A stretch of 64,000 nt of DNA from Phycisphaerales bacterium (GTDB lineage Bacteria > Planctomycetota > Phycisphaerae > Phycisphaerales > SM1A02). The notes under the pieces are model-generated. The model was not told the DNA's origin. It was given only the letters and a program-made list of their open reading frames with translations, and made no database searches. The stretch is from contig JAKVBU010000015.1 of assembly GCA_022446885.1 (NCBI GenBank), forward strand, positions 35,891 to 99,890, read 5' to 3'. This document shows positions 17,900 through 25,749 of this stretch, one piece after another. The position numbers and the translations under genes are program-made. The first letter of the stretch is position 1. Every line of letters begins with the position of its first letter.

Positions 17900-18532
17900 A
17901 TGAACTGCAAAGAGACACTTCATCGTTTTACAGGCACGCTGGTGGCCCTTGCCGCCTCAGTCTCGGCCGCTCAGGCCGCACAGCAAGGTGAGTGGACAGA
18001 TGTCCGGATCTCAGCCGCAGCAGATGATCGACCAGCCGCAGTTCTTCGAGGTGATAGCGAACTCAACGGTTCAAGCTTCAAGCCGGTGCAATATCGGTTT
18101 CGCTCCTCCTTTCACGTCGAAAATGGCAAGCGGTTGGTTCTGGTGTCCACGTTGGAGGCACTTGAGTACGGAGGGGACTACACCTGGCTCAAAATGCCCA
18201 TGAAGCGAACAGTGCTCTACACCGCGCCCCACGGTAAGGGGATCGTTGACTTTGAGACCGACATGCCGGCCTGGATGTATGAGCGAATCCAACGGCCGGT
18301 CCTGCCAGGTTCGGCCCACCTTGGGCTGCTCGACTGGACACGCAGTAATGACAACGAGTTTGTGACCTTCTGGGGCGATCAGTGGGGTAGCGATCGAACG
18401 GCGCTGTCTTACTTCGCCCAAGTGGGCTATCGAGTGAAACTGGTTGATATCCAGATGTCATCACCAATCAACGGCAACAGGTACCGTCGTTCTCCCGGTC
18501 GGGGTTGGAGGGGTGGGCCACGGCGCCGCTGA
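17900..18532 (+). CDS. Hypothetical exported protein
   Basis: A 210-residue protein with a clear signal peptide ending at 'SAAQA' near residue 29. The mature part has 'GEWTDVRISA', 'YRFRSSFHVENGKRLVLVSTLEAL' and several aromatic strands, suggesting a beta-rich periplasmic or surface protein, and the tail is Gly/Arg-rich ('RRSPGRGWRGGPRRR'). No family is recognised. The start is supported by AGGAG 8 nt upstream. It is a single gene, ended by the strong hairpin at 18552-18590. Confidence 0.72.
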   Translation: MNCKETLHRFTGTLVALAASVSAAQAAQQGEWTDVRISAAADDRPAAVLRGDSELNGSSFKPVQYRFRSSFHVENGKRLVLVSTLEALEYGGDYTWLKMPMKRTVLYTAPHGKGIVDFETDMPAWMYERIQRPVLPGSAHLGLLDWTRSNDNEFVTFWGDQWGSDRTALSYFAQVGYRVKLVDIQMSSPINGNRYRRSPGRGWRGGPRRR

Positions 18533-18551
18533 GCACGGCGTTGAAACACAA

Positions 18552-18590
18552 CACCTGCCACTGTCCGTTCATCGCGGACAGTGGCAGGTG
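18552..18590. terminator. Strong bidirectional terminator between convergent genes
   Basis: A perfect 16-bp stem: CACCTGCCACTGTCCG pairs with CGGACAGTGGCAGGTG around a 7-nt loop. T-rich bases flank it on both strands (CTATTT on plus, TTGTGTTT on minus), fitting a terminator that serves the exported-protein gene and the convergent lipoprotein gene. Confidence 0.85.
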
Positions 18591-18621
18591 CTATTTCAGG
18601 CGATTGACAGTCTTCGGTCGC

Positions 18622-19068
18622 TCAGGATCGCTTGAGGGTGATCGGTGGGTCGCCGGGATCGTTCTGCATGGTCATGGTCGAGCCACTGATGGTGCCCTCG
18701 ATGGATCGCTGCCGATTGCCGTCACTCACCGTAATCTTGATGGCATTGCCGCCAGAACTCCAGGTGCCCGTCGTGGTCTCCGACTCGCCCATCAAGGAGA
18801 TGGACACTTCGGCAGCCCCGCCGGACTTGAGCGTGACGGTGAACTTCATCTGATCAAGCATTGGCCCGATCATCTGCTCGGCCATCTCTGCCTGCGGACC
18901 ACCGGCGGCCTTGGCTTTCGCGATCATCGCCTTGGATGTCGCTTCCTTGTCGATGACCCAGGTGCCCTCAGGCCCTGACCCGCCACATCCAGAAATGGTG
19001 AGCATGGCTATGAAGCTGACGGTCAGAATTGAGATCATGGCGAATGTGCGGCGAGTGATCTGTGACAT
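18622..19068 (-). CDS. Small hypothetical lipoprotein (paralogue of 16278-16706)
   Basis: A 148-residue lipoprotein. The signal starts with a basic 'TRRTF' and ends at the lipobox 'ISGC'. The mature part has 'EGTWVIDKEA', a helical stretch ('AKAKAAGGPQAEMAEQMIG'), then beta strands ('KFTVTLKSGGAAEVSI', 'TGTWSSGGNAIKITV'). The shape suggests a small barrel with an N-terminal helix. The start at 19068 has AAAGGAG upstream, whereas the longer frame to 19185 has none. It resembles the lipoprotein at 16278-16706. Function unknown. Confidence 0.78.
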   Translation of the reverse strand: MSQITRRTFAMISILTVSFIAMLTISGCGGSGPEGTWVIDKEATSKAMIAKAKAAGGPQAEMAEQMIGPMLDQMKFTVTLKSGGAAEVSISLMGESETTTGTWSSGGNAIKITVSDGNRQRSIEGTISGSTMTMQNDPGDPPITLKRS

Positions 19069-19314
19069 GAGGTCTAGGTCTCCTTTGGCTGGGTGAGTAT
19101 GGCTGCCCTGTTGACTCCGGACATGTCGAGCATAGCGGCTGTGCTCAATCAGGAACTCGAACTCACATGTCGCAGGCAAGGGCAAGCAAGGCCGCAGTCA
19201 GGAACACAGACATCGATCGAACGTAGGAAGTCCGCGAACGGCCACCTCAGTTGTACTCAGTGTCGGGGCCTGTGGGGCACACATGCCTGACTGCGGTTGA
19301 TCTTGCCCACCGGC

Positions 19315-19320
19315 TATCCT
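19315..19320 (+). promoter_or_regulatory. -10 element of a predicted leaderless proS transcript
   Basis: TATCCT ends 7 nt before ATG 19328 and no ribosome-binding site is present. The -35 region is weak. Confidence 0.5.
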
Positions 19321-19327
19321 GCCCACC

Positions 19328-20845
19328 ATGGCCAAGCCCAAGACCGCCATCACGCCCACGAGAGATGAGAATTACCCGGAGTGGTACCAACAGGTCGTGC
19401 GGCGAGCCGATCTGGCTGAGACCTCGCCGGTACGTGGCTGCATGGTGATCAAGCCATGGGGCTGCTCGCTGTGGGAGAACATGCAGCAGGGCCTCGACGG
19501 CATGTTCAAGGCCACCGGGCACCGCAATGCCTACTTTCCACTCTTCATTCCCAAGCGCTTTCTTGAGAAGGAAGCCGAGCACGTAGAGGGCTTCGCCAAG
19601 GAGTGCGCGGTTGTCACGCACCATCGCCTTGAAGCGGGCCCCGACGGCGGGCTGGTTCCTGCAGGTGAATTGGAAGAGCCACTGGTTGTTCGGCCAACGA
19701 GCGAAACGATCATCGGCGATGCCTTCAGCCGCTGGATCGAGTCGTATCGAGATCTGCCGCTGCTGATCAATCAGTGGGCCAATGTCGTGCGATGGGAGAT
19801 GCGTACACGACTGTTCCTTCGAACCGCGGAGTTTCTCTGGCAGGAGGGCCACACGGCCCACGCCACTGCCGACGAAGCCATGGCCCACACGCACAAGATG
19901 CTCGGCGTCTATCAGGAATTCGCCGAGCGATTCATGGCCATGCCGGTGCTGACGGGATCAAAGACGGCCGGGGAGCGATTCCCCGGAGCGGTCGAGACGC
20001 TCTGCATTGAAGCGATGATGCAGGACCGAAAGGCGCTTCAGGCGGGCACCAGCCATTTCCTCGGGCAGAACTTCGCCAAGGCACAAGACATCACCTATCA
20101 AAGTGATCAGGGCCAACTCGAACACTGCTGGACGACCAGTTGGGGTGTGAGCACTCGTCTCATCGGCGCCATGATCATGTGCCACGGTGATGATGACGGC
20201 ATCATCTGCCCACCGAGACTCGCGCCAGCGCATGTTGTGATTCTGCCCATCACGGGCCGCAGCGAGACGCCCGAAGCCATTCACAACTACTGCCGCAAAC
20301 TCGCCGATGATCTGCGGGTGCAGCCCTATCACGGTCGTCATCTGGAAGTGGAAGTAGACGAACGTGACCTGCGTGGTGGCGAAAAGAACTGGCAGTGGGT
20401 GCGCCGGGGCGTTCCCATTCGCCTCGAGGTCGGGCCGCGAGACATGGAAGCAGACAGCGTGTTCATGGCTCGTCGAGACAGGCCGGCGAAGGACAAGGTG
20501 TCAGTGGGGCGAACCGAGTTCCTCTCGAGTATCACCCAGACCCTTGATGAGATGCAGCAGGGCCTCTTTGACCGGGCCCTTGCCTTTCGTGAAGCCCACA
20601 CCGCTGTGATCGACTCGGAAGAGGCGTTCCGCGAGTGGTTCACCGCGCCAAAGGGAGAGCCGACGCCACCTCATGGCGGCTTCGCATTGACGCACTTCTG
20701 TGGCGATGAGGGCATCGAAGCGAAGATCGCTGATGAGCTGGGCGTCACCGTGCGATGTGTGCCCTTCGGCGACGATGAACCGGGCACATGCCCATTCAGT
20801 GGAAAGCCCAGCCCCAAACGAGTGGTGTGGGCGAAGGCTTACTAG
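19328..20845 (+). CDS. proS: Prolyl-tRNA synthetase, archaeal/eukaryotic-like type
   Basis: A 505-residue class II synthetase that charges tRNA-Pro. Motif 1 region 'GCMVIKPWGCSLWENMQQGLD', motif 2 'RWEMRTRLFLRTAEFLWQEGHTAHAT' and motif 3 'GVSTRLIGAMIMCHGDDDG' are clear. There is no editing (INS) domain between motifs 2 and 3, and a C-terminal domain with a tyrosine end ('WAKAY') is present; both are marks of the archaeal/eukaryotic-type ProRS found in some bacteria rather than the E. coli type. The gene is single and has a leaderless-type promoter. Confidence 0.96.
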   Translation: MAKPKTAITPTRDENYPEWYQQVVRRADLAETSPVRGCMVIKPWGCSLWENMQQGLDGMFKATGHRNAYFPLFIPKRFLEKEAEHVEGFAKECAVVTHHRLEAGPDGGLVPAGELEEPLVVRPTSETIIGDAFSRWIESYRDLPLLINQWANVVRWEMRTRLFLRTAEFLWQEGHTAHATADEAMAHTHKMLGVYQEFAERFMAMPVLTGSKTAGERFPGAVETLCIEAMMQDRKALQAGTSHFLGQNFAKAQDITYQSDQGQLEHCWTTSWGVSTRLIGAMIMCHGDDDGIICPPRLAPAHVVILPITGRSETPEAIHNYCRKLADDLRVQPYHGRHLEVEVDERDLRGGEKNWQWVRRGVPIRLEVGPRDMEADSVFMARRDRPAKDKVSVGRTEFLSSITQTLDEMQQGLFDRALAFREAHTAVIDSEEAFREWFTAPKGEPTPPHGGFALTHFCGDEGIEAKIADELGVTVRCVPFGDDEPGTCPFSGKPSPKRVVWAKAY

Positions 20846-20894
20846 TCTCAAGTCTCAGTCAAAACGCACAGTCGGACCAGTGGTAACCAGTGCC

Positions 20895-21896
20895 TCAAGC
20901 ACTTGTTGTCGGCTGGGCATGAACAAGCGACGTGCCTGGCGACAGATGCACCTCTATCGAGCCCGCACAGGCCGGAATCAGCGCCGTTCGACCGCGGGCA
21001 ATTGGAGTGCCGTCGATCTCTGCCGCCCCAGCCACGCACATGATGACTGAGGGGGAATTGAGGTCAGGTCGTGTCCAACGCCCACCAGCCGAGTCGATGC
21101 GAGCCATCGTGAATTGATCCGTCTTGGCGATGAGGTGCTCGCATGTGTCATCACGCAGGGCCTGCGTCGGCTCTACAAGCGGCGGGGCCGCAGCTGGATC
21201 AATACAGGCAAGCGCCTGCTCCACGTGAATGGCTCGGTCTGTTCGGCCCCAGTCGTACACTCGAAAAGTGGTGTCGCTAGTCGTTTGCACCTCAGCCACG
21301 AGCACACCTGCGCCCAGGGCATGGCAGGTGCCGCTGACAAGGGTGTGGCAATCGCCTACGCGAGCGGGCACGCTGCGGAGTAGATCGACAATCGAACCAT
21401 CTGTGACGGCTGCGGTCAGCGCCTGGGCACTGGTGCCCGGCTGCAGGCCTGCGTGAATCAAACTGCCCGCGTCTGCATCCAGCACCAGCCACGCTTCGGA
21501 CTTGAGGTGATCGCCTTCATGACGGGCAACCCAGGCGTCGTCAGGGTGCACCTGAACGCTGAGGTTTTCGCGGGCATCCAGAAACTTGATCAGCAGAGGA
21601 AAACGCTGCTGGGCATTCAAGGAGCAAGCGCCCATGAGGGCTTGCTCATGCGACTCGACAAGGTGCCGAAGCGACATGCCTTTGCAGGGGCCTTGGTCGA
21701 CGATGGATGAGGGCCCCCCGTCGGGCAGGTCAGCCAACTCCCACGACTCCCCGATGGGCTCAGATTCGGGCAGGTGTTTGCCCCATTCGGCAAGCTTGCG
21801 CCCACCCCACACCTTGGGAACGAGGATCGGTTCAAAGGTCAATGCCCCTGGCAGGTCGCCAGAACGGGCACTTGATGATGTCGCTTGGGGATTCAC
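20895..21896 (-). CDS. manA: Mannose-6-phosphate isomerase, class I
   Basis: A 333-residue cupin metalloenzyme that interconverts mannose-6-phosphate and fructose-6-phosphate, feeding mannose sugars for glycans. The opening 'FEPILVPKVWGGRKLAEWG', 'IGESWELADLPDG', the zinc-site motif 'SVQVHPDDAWVARHE' and 'LVSGTCHALGAGVLVAEVQTTSD' are typical of the short class I form. The GTG at 21896 is preferred because TACCCT ends 7 nt upstream on the same strand; an ATG at 21932 would overlap the divergent gene. The C-terminal domain is a second cupin without obvious metal ligands. Confidence 0.9.
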   Translation of the reverse strand: MNPQATSSSARSGDLPGALTFEPILVPKVWGGRKLAEWGKHLPESEPIGESWELADLPDGGPSSIVDQGPCKGMSLRHLVESHEQALMGACSLNAQQRFPLLIKFLDARENLSVQVHPDDAWVARHEGDHLKSEAWLVLDADAGSLIHAGLQPGTSAQALTAAVTDGSIVDLLRSVPARVGDCHTLVSGTCHALGAGVLVAEVQTTSDTTFRVYDWGRTDRAIHVEQALACIDPAAAPPLVEPTQALRDDTCEHLIAKTDQFTMARIDSAGGRWTRPDLNSPSVIMCVAGAAEIDGTPIARGRTALIPACAGSIEVHLSPGTSLVHAQPTTSA

Positions 21897-21903
21897 CGCA
21901 GGC

Positions 21904-21913
21904 AGGGTAGAGT
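21904..21913. promoter_or_regulatory. Overlapping divergent -10 elements (manA and 21920 gene)
   Basis: On the minus strand TACCCT (21904-21909) ends 7 nt before GTG 21896. On the plus strand TAGAGT (21908-21913) ends 6 nt before ATG 21920 and has TTGGGG 17 nt upstream. The two hexamers share two base pairs, so the promoters should exclude each other. Confidence 0.55.
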
Positions 21914-21919
21914 GAGGCC

Positions 21920-22456
21920 ATGTCCAGTGCATCCAGATGGCTGATGCTGATCACCTGTGCATGTGTTGCTTGTGCGACCAATGCCGATGTGGTGATCGAC
22001 ATGCCTCCTCCGCCGCAGCCGAGCGTTGCGTCTGAGGCCCAAGAGGCAACAGCGGCAGATGCCCGCAAGCAAGAAGTGGCACCTCGAGTGCCCGCCGCGT
22101 TGGTTCGGTTTGCAGACAGGGCGCAGGCTCAGGACAGCGCGGGCAACCCTCGTGGTGTGGATGTGCCATCCGTCTGGACGTCGTCCACCTCTGTTTCGTT
22201 GGGGGATTTCTCTCCCTATGGCGGCGACTGGTATGACCAATACAACTGGGGCTGGCCGGGCATCTGGGCAATTCAGCCTCTGTATTGGGGCGGCGGCTGG
22301 GGTGGAGGCTGGGCCTGCCCGCCGCGGGGCCCTTGGGGCGGAGGCTGGTCTGGGGGGTGGGCCGGCAACGGCGTGTCCCTACAGGTCGGTGGCGCAAGGG
22401 GCTGCTTCAGCGGCGCCGCGGCCGTGAATCTGCGACTAGGGAATTGGGGTTGGTGA
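21920..22456 (+). CDS. Hypothetical exported Gly/Trp-rich protein
   Basis: A 178-residue protein. A signal peptide ends near residue 22 ('ACATNA'). The middle is Ala/Gln/Arg-rich, and from about residue 95 the composition shifts to Gly, Trp and Tyr with runs such as 'GGGWGGGW' and 'GGGWSGGWAGNG', then a short strand-forming end. Low-complexity Gly/Trp regions of this kind occur in surface or matrix proteins, but no family is recognised. It is divergent from manA with overlapping promoter elements, and a hairpin follows it. Confidence 0.65.
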   Translation: MSSASRWLMLITCACVACATNADVVIDMPPPPQPSVASEAQEATAADARKQEVAPRVPAALVRFADRAQAQDSAGNPRGVDVPSVWTSSTSVSLGDFSPYGGDWYDQYNWGWPGIWAIQPLYWGGGWGGGWACPPRGPWGGGWSGGWAGNGVSLQVGGARGCFSGAAAVNLRLGNWGW

Positions 22457-22460
22457 TCGC

Positions 22461-22498
22461 CTGAGGGGGGCAGCAACGTGCACGCGTTGGCCCCTCAG
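22461..22498. terminator. Hairpin between convergent genes, probable bidirectional terminator
   Basis: CTGAGGGG pairs with CCCCTCAG, and CAACG with CGTTG inside the loop. The stem overlaps the stop codon of the minus-strand dehydratase gene. There is no T-tract on either side. Confidence 0.5.
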
Positions 22499-22980
22499 AT
22501 GCGCATGCCAGTGCAGCGGACTTCAAAGATCATCTGATCCTTGATCCAGCCTTGGGCGTCGCAACTGAATCGTCGTCGCTGGAACTTGTCCTCTGTCACC
22601 ATCAGCACCAATTGATCGCCGGGGACGACCTGCCCGCGAAACGTGCAATTGTCCACGCGGGTGAACCCGAGGAAGCCCTCGTTGTCGCGTCCGTCATGTA
22701 CGAGCCGGTACTGATAGAGCACGCTGCTGAGCTGCGCCGCAGCCTCGATCATGATGACGCCCGGCAGGAGTGGTCGCCCTGGAATGTGGCCTTCCACCCA
22801 GAACTCATCATCGCGGACATCCTTGACGCCCACAGCCCACGATCGGGCGTCGTCCATCGTGACGATCCGGTCCAGATGCCGCATGGCGCCACTCTGGGGC
22901 AGGAAAGCATCCAGATCAGCCGGCGCAAGAAGCGTCTCGCTCAGGTTGACAGCGGACAAATCGATCAGCGGATCAGGCAT
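22495..22980 (-). CDS. FabZ-like 3-hydroxyacyl-ACP dehydratase (hot-dog fold)
   Basis: A 161-residue hot-dog fold protein. 'GHIPGRPLLPGVIMIEAAAQLSS' carries the catalytic His and Glu of FabZ-type dehydratases. The preceding 'RHLDRIV' and following 'FLGFTRVDNCTFRGQVVPGD' also fit the family. It would dehydrate 3-hydroxyacyl-ACP in fatty-acid or lipid-A acyl synthesis, though it may serve a specialised acyl chain since it is not beside other fab or lpx genes. The start at 22980 gives a family-sized N-terminus; the frame stays open to 23091 with no ribosome-binding site, so a longer form is possible. Confidence 0.82.
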   Translation of the reverse strand: MPDPLIDLSAVNLSETLLAPADLDAFLPQSGAMRHLDRIVTMDDARSWAVGVKDVRDDEFWVEGHIPGRPLLPGVIMIEAAAQLSSVLYQYRLVHDGRDNEGFLGFTRVDNCTFRGQVVPGDQLVLMVTEDKFQRRRFSCDAQGWIKDQMIFEVRCTGMRI

Positions 22981-23111
22981 GGGAGGCGGATCATCGAGGG
23001 CAAGAGCGGCCACGTCAACAGGGCAACTGCCCATGATTGCGCTTGCGGGCGCAACAACGCCTGCAGTCGGGGGACCGACTCCAGGCGTCATCGACGTTCA
23101 GATGTGGAGGC

Positions 23112-23288
23112 TCAGCCGTCGCGGGAGTCCAAAACGGCCTTACGGACGTCTTGAGCCGCGTTCTTGATCTCCTGCATGCTCTTGCGGACGCGTGTACCGG
23201 CGGCCTTGTTGCCACCTGCGCACTTGGCGACGTCCTCTTCGCATGAAGCGACCAGACGCTTGAGTTCCTCATATGCCTGCATGGTCAT
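23112..23288 (-). CDS. Histone H1-like (Hc1-type) small nucleoid protein
   Basis: A 58-residue gene read directly from the sequence. It starts at ATG 23288 with GGAG 7 nt upstream. The protein opens 'MQAYEELKRLV', continues with the core 'GGNKAAGTRVRKSMQEIK' and ends 'DVRKAVLDSRDG'. The GNKAA-x-R-V-R core is the hallmark of the Hc1 family known from Chlamydia and also found as short proteins in Planctomycetota. It is likely an alpha-helical DNA-binding protein acting on chromosome compaction. It has no Lys/Ala-rich tail. It lies upstream of the dehydratase gene on the same strand. Confidence 0.75.
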   Translation of the reverse strand: MTMQAYEELKRLVASCEEDVAKCAGGNKAAGTRVRKSMQEIKNAAQDVRKAVLDSRDG

Positions 23289-23461
23289 GCCAGATCTCCA
23301 AATAGTGGGGGCCGTTTTCGGACCCGGACCATGGCAAGTATCGGCCCGCAGGCCGGTTCATGGCCGGAATTCGAGCGAAAAAGGGCGGTCGGGGGCCGGC
23401 TGTTCGGCATTTGTGAGGTATTTTGGCTTGAAATCGCCCCGGAAGGCGGTCATTTGGGCCT

Positions 23462-24886
23462 TCAAACCGTCAGTTCGACGGCGTCGGTGGCCGCAGGCCC
23501 GTAGCGGGACTCCAGCGGCTGAACGACCTCTTGCAGGAAGGCGGTGACCTGGTCTTGGGCACGCCCGACGTACCGATTGGCATCGAGGAGGTCGGTCAGG
23601 TCGATGTTCGCGAACGTCTCATGTGCGGCCAGTCGCTCGAGCAGATCGTTGGGGCCGCCGGCCTTGACCTTCGCCACGGCCGCCATCGATGCCTCTCGGA
23701 TCACCTCATGGGCCTCTTGTCGATCGGCACCTTGTCGCACGGCCTCCATGAGCATGTCTTCGGTGGCCATGAAGGGCAGCTCGGCCGCCAGCCGGGCCTC
23801 GATCACGGCCTCGTTCACCACCAGCCCATCGGCCACGTTTCGCATGATGTCGAGCACACCATCGAGCGCCAGGAAGGCCTCGGGCAGCACCAATCGGCGA
23901 TTGGCCGAGTCATCGAGCGTGCGTTCCATCCACTGCACGGCCGCCGTCTGCAGGGCATTGCCCACCAGATTCATGACGAATCGCGACATGCCACATGCCC
24001 GCTCGCACCTCATGGGATTGCGTTTGTAGGCCATGGCTGATGAGCCGATCTGCGTAGATTCAAACGGCTCCTCGAGTTCGCGGAGGTTCGAGAGCAGCCG
24101 AACGTCGGTCGCCCACTTGTGCACGGCGGCGGCAATGGAGGCCAGCGCCGAGAGAATCTGGGCATCCACCACGCGTGGGTACGTCTGGCCAGACACGGGA
24201 AGCCGACGGTCCAGCGGCCATCCCATCTCTTGTGTCACCAGTTCATCGAGCCGCTCGACGGCTTCGCTGTCTCCGTCAAACAGGGCCATGAATGACGCCT
24301 GGGTGCCCGTGGCGCCCCGCACGCCTCGGAATCGAAGCGTGTCTCGACAGTGCTCCAACTGCTCAAGGCCAAGCCAACAGTCTTGCGCCCAAAGTGTGGC
24401 CCGCTTGCCCACGGTGACTGGTTGAGCGGGCTGATAGTGCGTAAATCCCAACGTGGGCAGTGCCTTGTGGCGTTCTGCGAATCGGCCCAGCGACATGATG
24501 ACGGCGGCTGTCTTGGCGGCGATGAGATCCATCGCCTCTCGCAGAAGCAGCAGTTCGGTATTGCAATTGACGAACTGGCTCGTGGCACCCAGATGGATGA
24601 TCGGGGCCGCTTCGGGGGCGACGTCAGCGAGCGTGTGGACATGGGCCATCACGTCATGTCGGAGACGTTTTTCATGAGCACGTGCCGCATCGAAATCGAT
24701 GTCATCAAGATGCGCTTCAAGGGCCGCGATCTGCTCATCGGAGATTGGCAGGCCCAACGTCTTCTGCGACTTGGCCAGTGCCAGCCAGAGCCGCCGCCAC
24801 GTTCCGAAGCGGCGGCGATCCGACCAGAGCGACTGCATGGCCTTCGATGCGTATCTGGTTTCCAGCGGCGATCGGTAGGTGTCCAA
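23462..24886 (-). CDS. purB: Adenylosuccinate lyase
   Basis: A 474-residue fumarase/aspartase-superfamily enzyme that cleaves SAICAR and adenylosuccinate in purine synthesis. The signature 'GSSAMAYKRNPMRCE' (the flexible catalytic loop) and 'IIHLGATSQFVNCNTE' with the conserved 'TS' are present. The start is taken as TTG 24886 (reading M-D-T-Y-R-S-P-L-E-T-R-Y) because family members begin at this point and TACAAT ends 6 nt upstream. A TTG at 24907 would add seven residues and cover the -10 element. Confidence 0.93.
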   Translation of the reverse strand: MDTYRSPLETRYASKAMQSLWSDRRRFGTWRRLWLALAKSQKTLGLPISDEQIAALEAHLDDIDFDAARAHEKRLRHDVMAHVHTLADVAPEAAPIIHLGATSQFVNCNTELLLLREAMDLIAAKTAAVIMSLGRFAERHKALPTLGFTHYQPAQPVTVGKRATLWAQDCWLGLEQLEHCRDTLRFRGVRGATGTQASFMALFDGDSEAVERLDELVTQEMGWPLDRRLPVSGQTYPRVVDAQILSALASIAAAVHKWATDVRLLSNLRELEEPFESTQIGSSAMAYKRNPMRCERACGMSRFVMNLVGNALQTAAVQWMERTLDDSANRRLVLPEAFLALDGVLDIMRNVADGLVVNEAVIEARLAAELPFMATEDMLMEAVRQGADRQEAHEVIREASMAAVAKVKAGGPNDLLERLAAHETFANIDLTDLLDANRYVGRAQDQVTAFLQEVVQPLESRYGPAATDAVELTV

Positions 24887-24892
24887 GGCGAC

Positions 24893-24915
24893 ATTGTACC
24901 CGCGCAAGCCATACT
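24893..24915. promoter_or_regulatory. Divergent leaderless promoters of purB and the UbiA-like gene
   Basis: On the minus strand TACAAT (24893-24898) ends 6 nt before the purB TTG start. On the plus strand CATACT (24910-24915) ends 6 nt before ATG 24922. The two start codons are only 35 nt apart, so the polymerase sites must overlap. Confidence 0.5.
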
Positions 24916-24921
24916 GGGACC

Positions 24922-25749
24922 ATGCTCGGAGCCGCTGGCCATCTCGCCGTGTTTGCCGCCTGCTATGTGGCAGCGCAAACGTTGATGGTGAGCCTGCTCG
25001 TTGGGCAGGGGGTGTGCTGGCGGGCGATCATGATTGCCCTGCTGACGGCGCTGGGAACGTATCTGGTCGATCGCAGCGGCCCTTGGCCTGGGCATCCGGA
25101 CAGGGGTGATCTGCGGGCCCATCCCAAACGGGTGCGATTTTTGCGTCGGCATGCCCCGTGCGTACGGGTCACAGCCGTCACCGCATTGACCGCAGCCTTC
25201 CTGCTTGCTGTGCCTTGGGGCCTTGTGGCGACGGTGGTTCCTCTCTCAGTGATCGGTTTGCTGTGCTACGCCAGGTGGGCACTGCCGGGGCGGCGTCTCA
25301 AGGATCGGCTCTGGATCAAGAACCCTGCGGTAGCCGCCAGCATCACGATGTTGGCTGTGGCATTGGCCTTTGCGCACGGACAAGAAGTCGCGACGTCAAC
25401 CGCACTGATCGCCGCAGGTGTTGTTCTGCTGCGGGTGTGGGCCGACGCGATGAGGTGTGACATCGATGACGCCGAATCTGATGCACGACAGGGCACTCGC
25501 ACCATCGCCAATGTCCTGGGACCTGAAGCCGTTTGGCGGGGGGCGATCTCGCTCGACACGCTGGCGGCGGCCTTGGCGCTCCTGACTGCAGGCGCGCTGG
25601 GCTGGCCGGTAGCGATTGCACTGGCGATGGTTCCGCTTGCCATGTCCATCGTGCTGACCGTGTACAGGCCCACACCGATTCGTGATCTGGTAGATGCGAC
25701 CGGTGCGCTCAGCGTGTTGATCGCATGGCTCTTGGCATCAGGTTTCTGA
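24922..25749 (+). CDS. UbiA-superfamily membrane protein with degenerate first Asp motif
   Basis: A 275-residue polytopic membrane protein with about eight helices. The second UbiA motif is recognisable ('RCDIDDAESDARQGTRTIANVLG'), including the D-x-x-D and following G-T-R-T, but the first N-D-x-x-D motif is replaced by 'TYLVDRSG' and 'PDRGDLRAHPKRV'. It may use an unusual prenyl acceptor or have changed chemistry. The start at 24922 follows a -10-like CATACT by 6 nt. Its end overlaps the convergent plsY by 12 nt. Substrate unknown. Confidence 0.68.
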   Translation: MLGAAGHLAVFAACYVAAQTLMVSLLVGQGVCWRAIMIALLTALGTYLVDRSGPWPGHPDRGDLRAHPKRVRFLRRHAPCVRVTAVTALTAAFLLAVPWGLVATVVPLSVIGLLCYARWALPGRRLKDRLWIKNPAVAASITMLAVALAFAHGQEVATSTALIAAGVVLLRVWADAMRCDIDDAESDARQGTRTIANVLGPEAVWRGAISLDTLAAALALLTAGALGWPVAIALAMVPLAMSIVLTVYRPTPIRDLVDATGALSVLIAWLLASGF

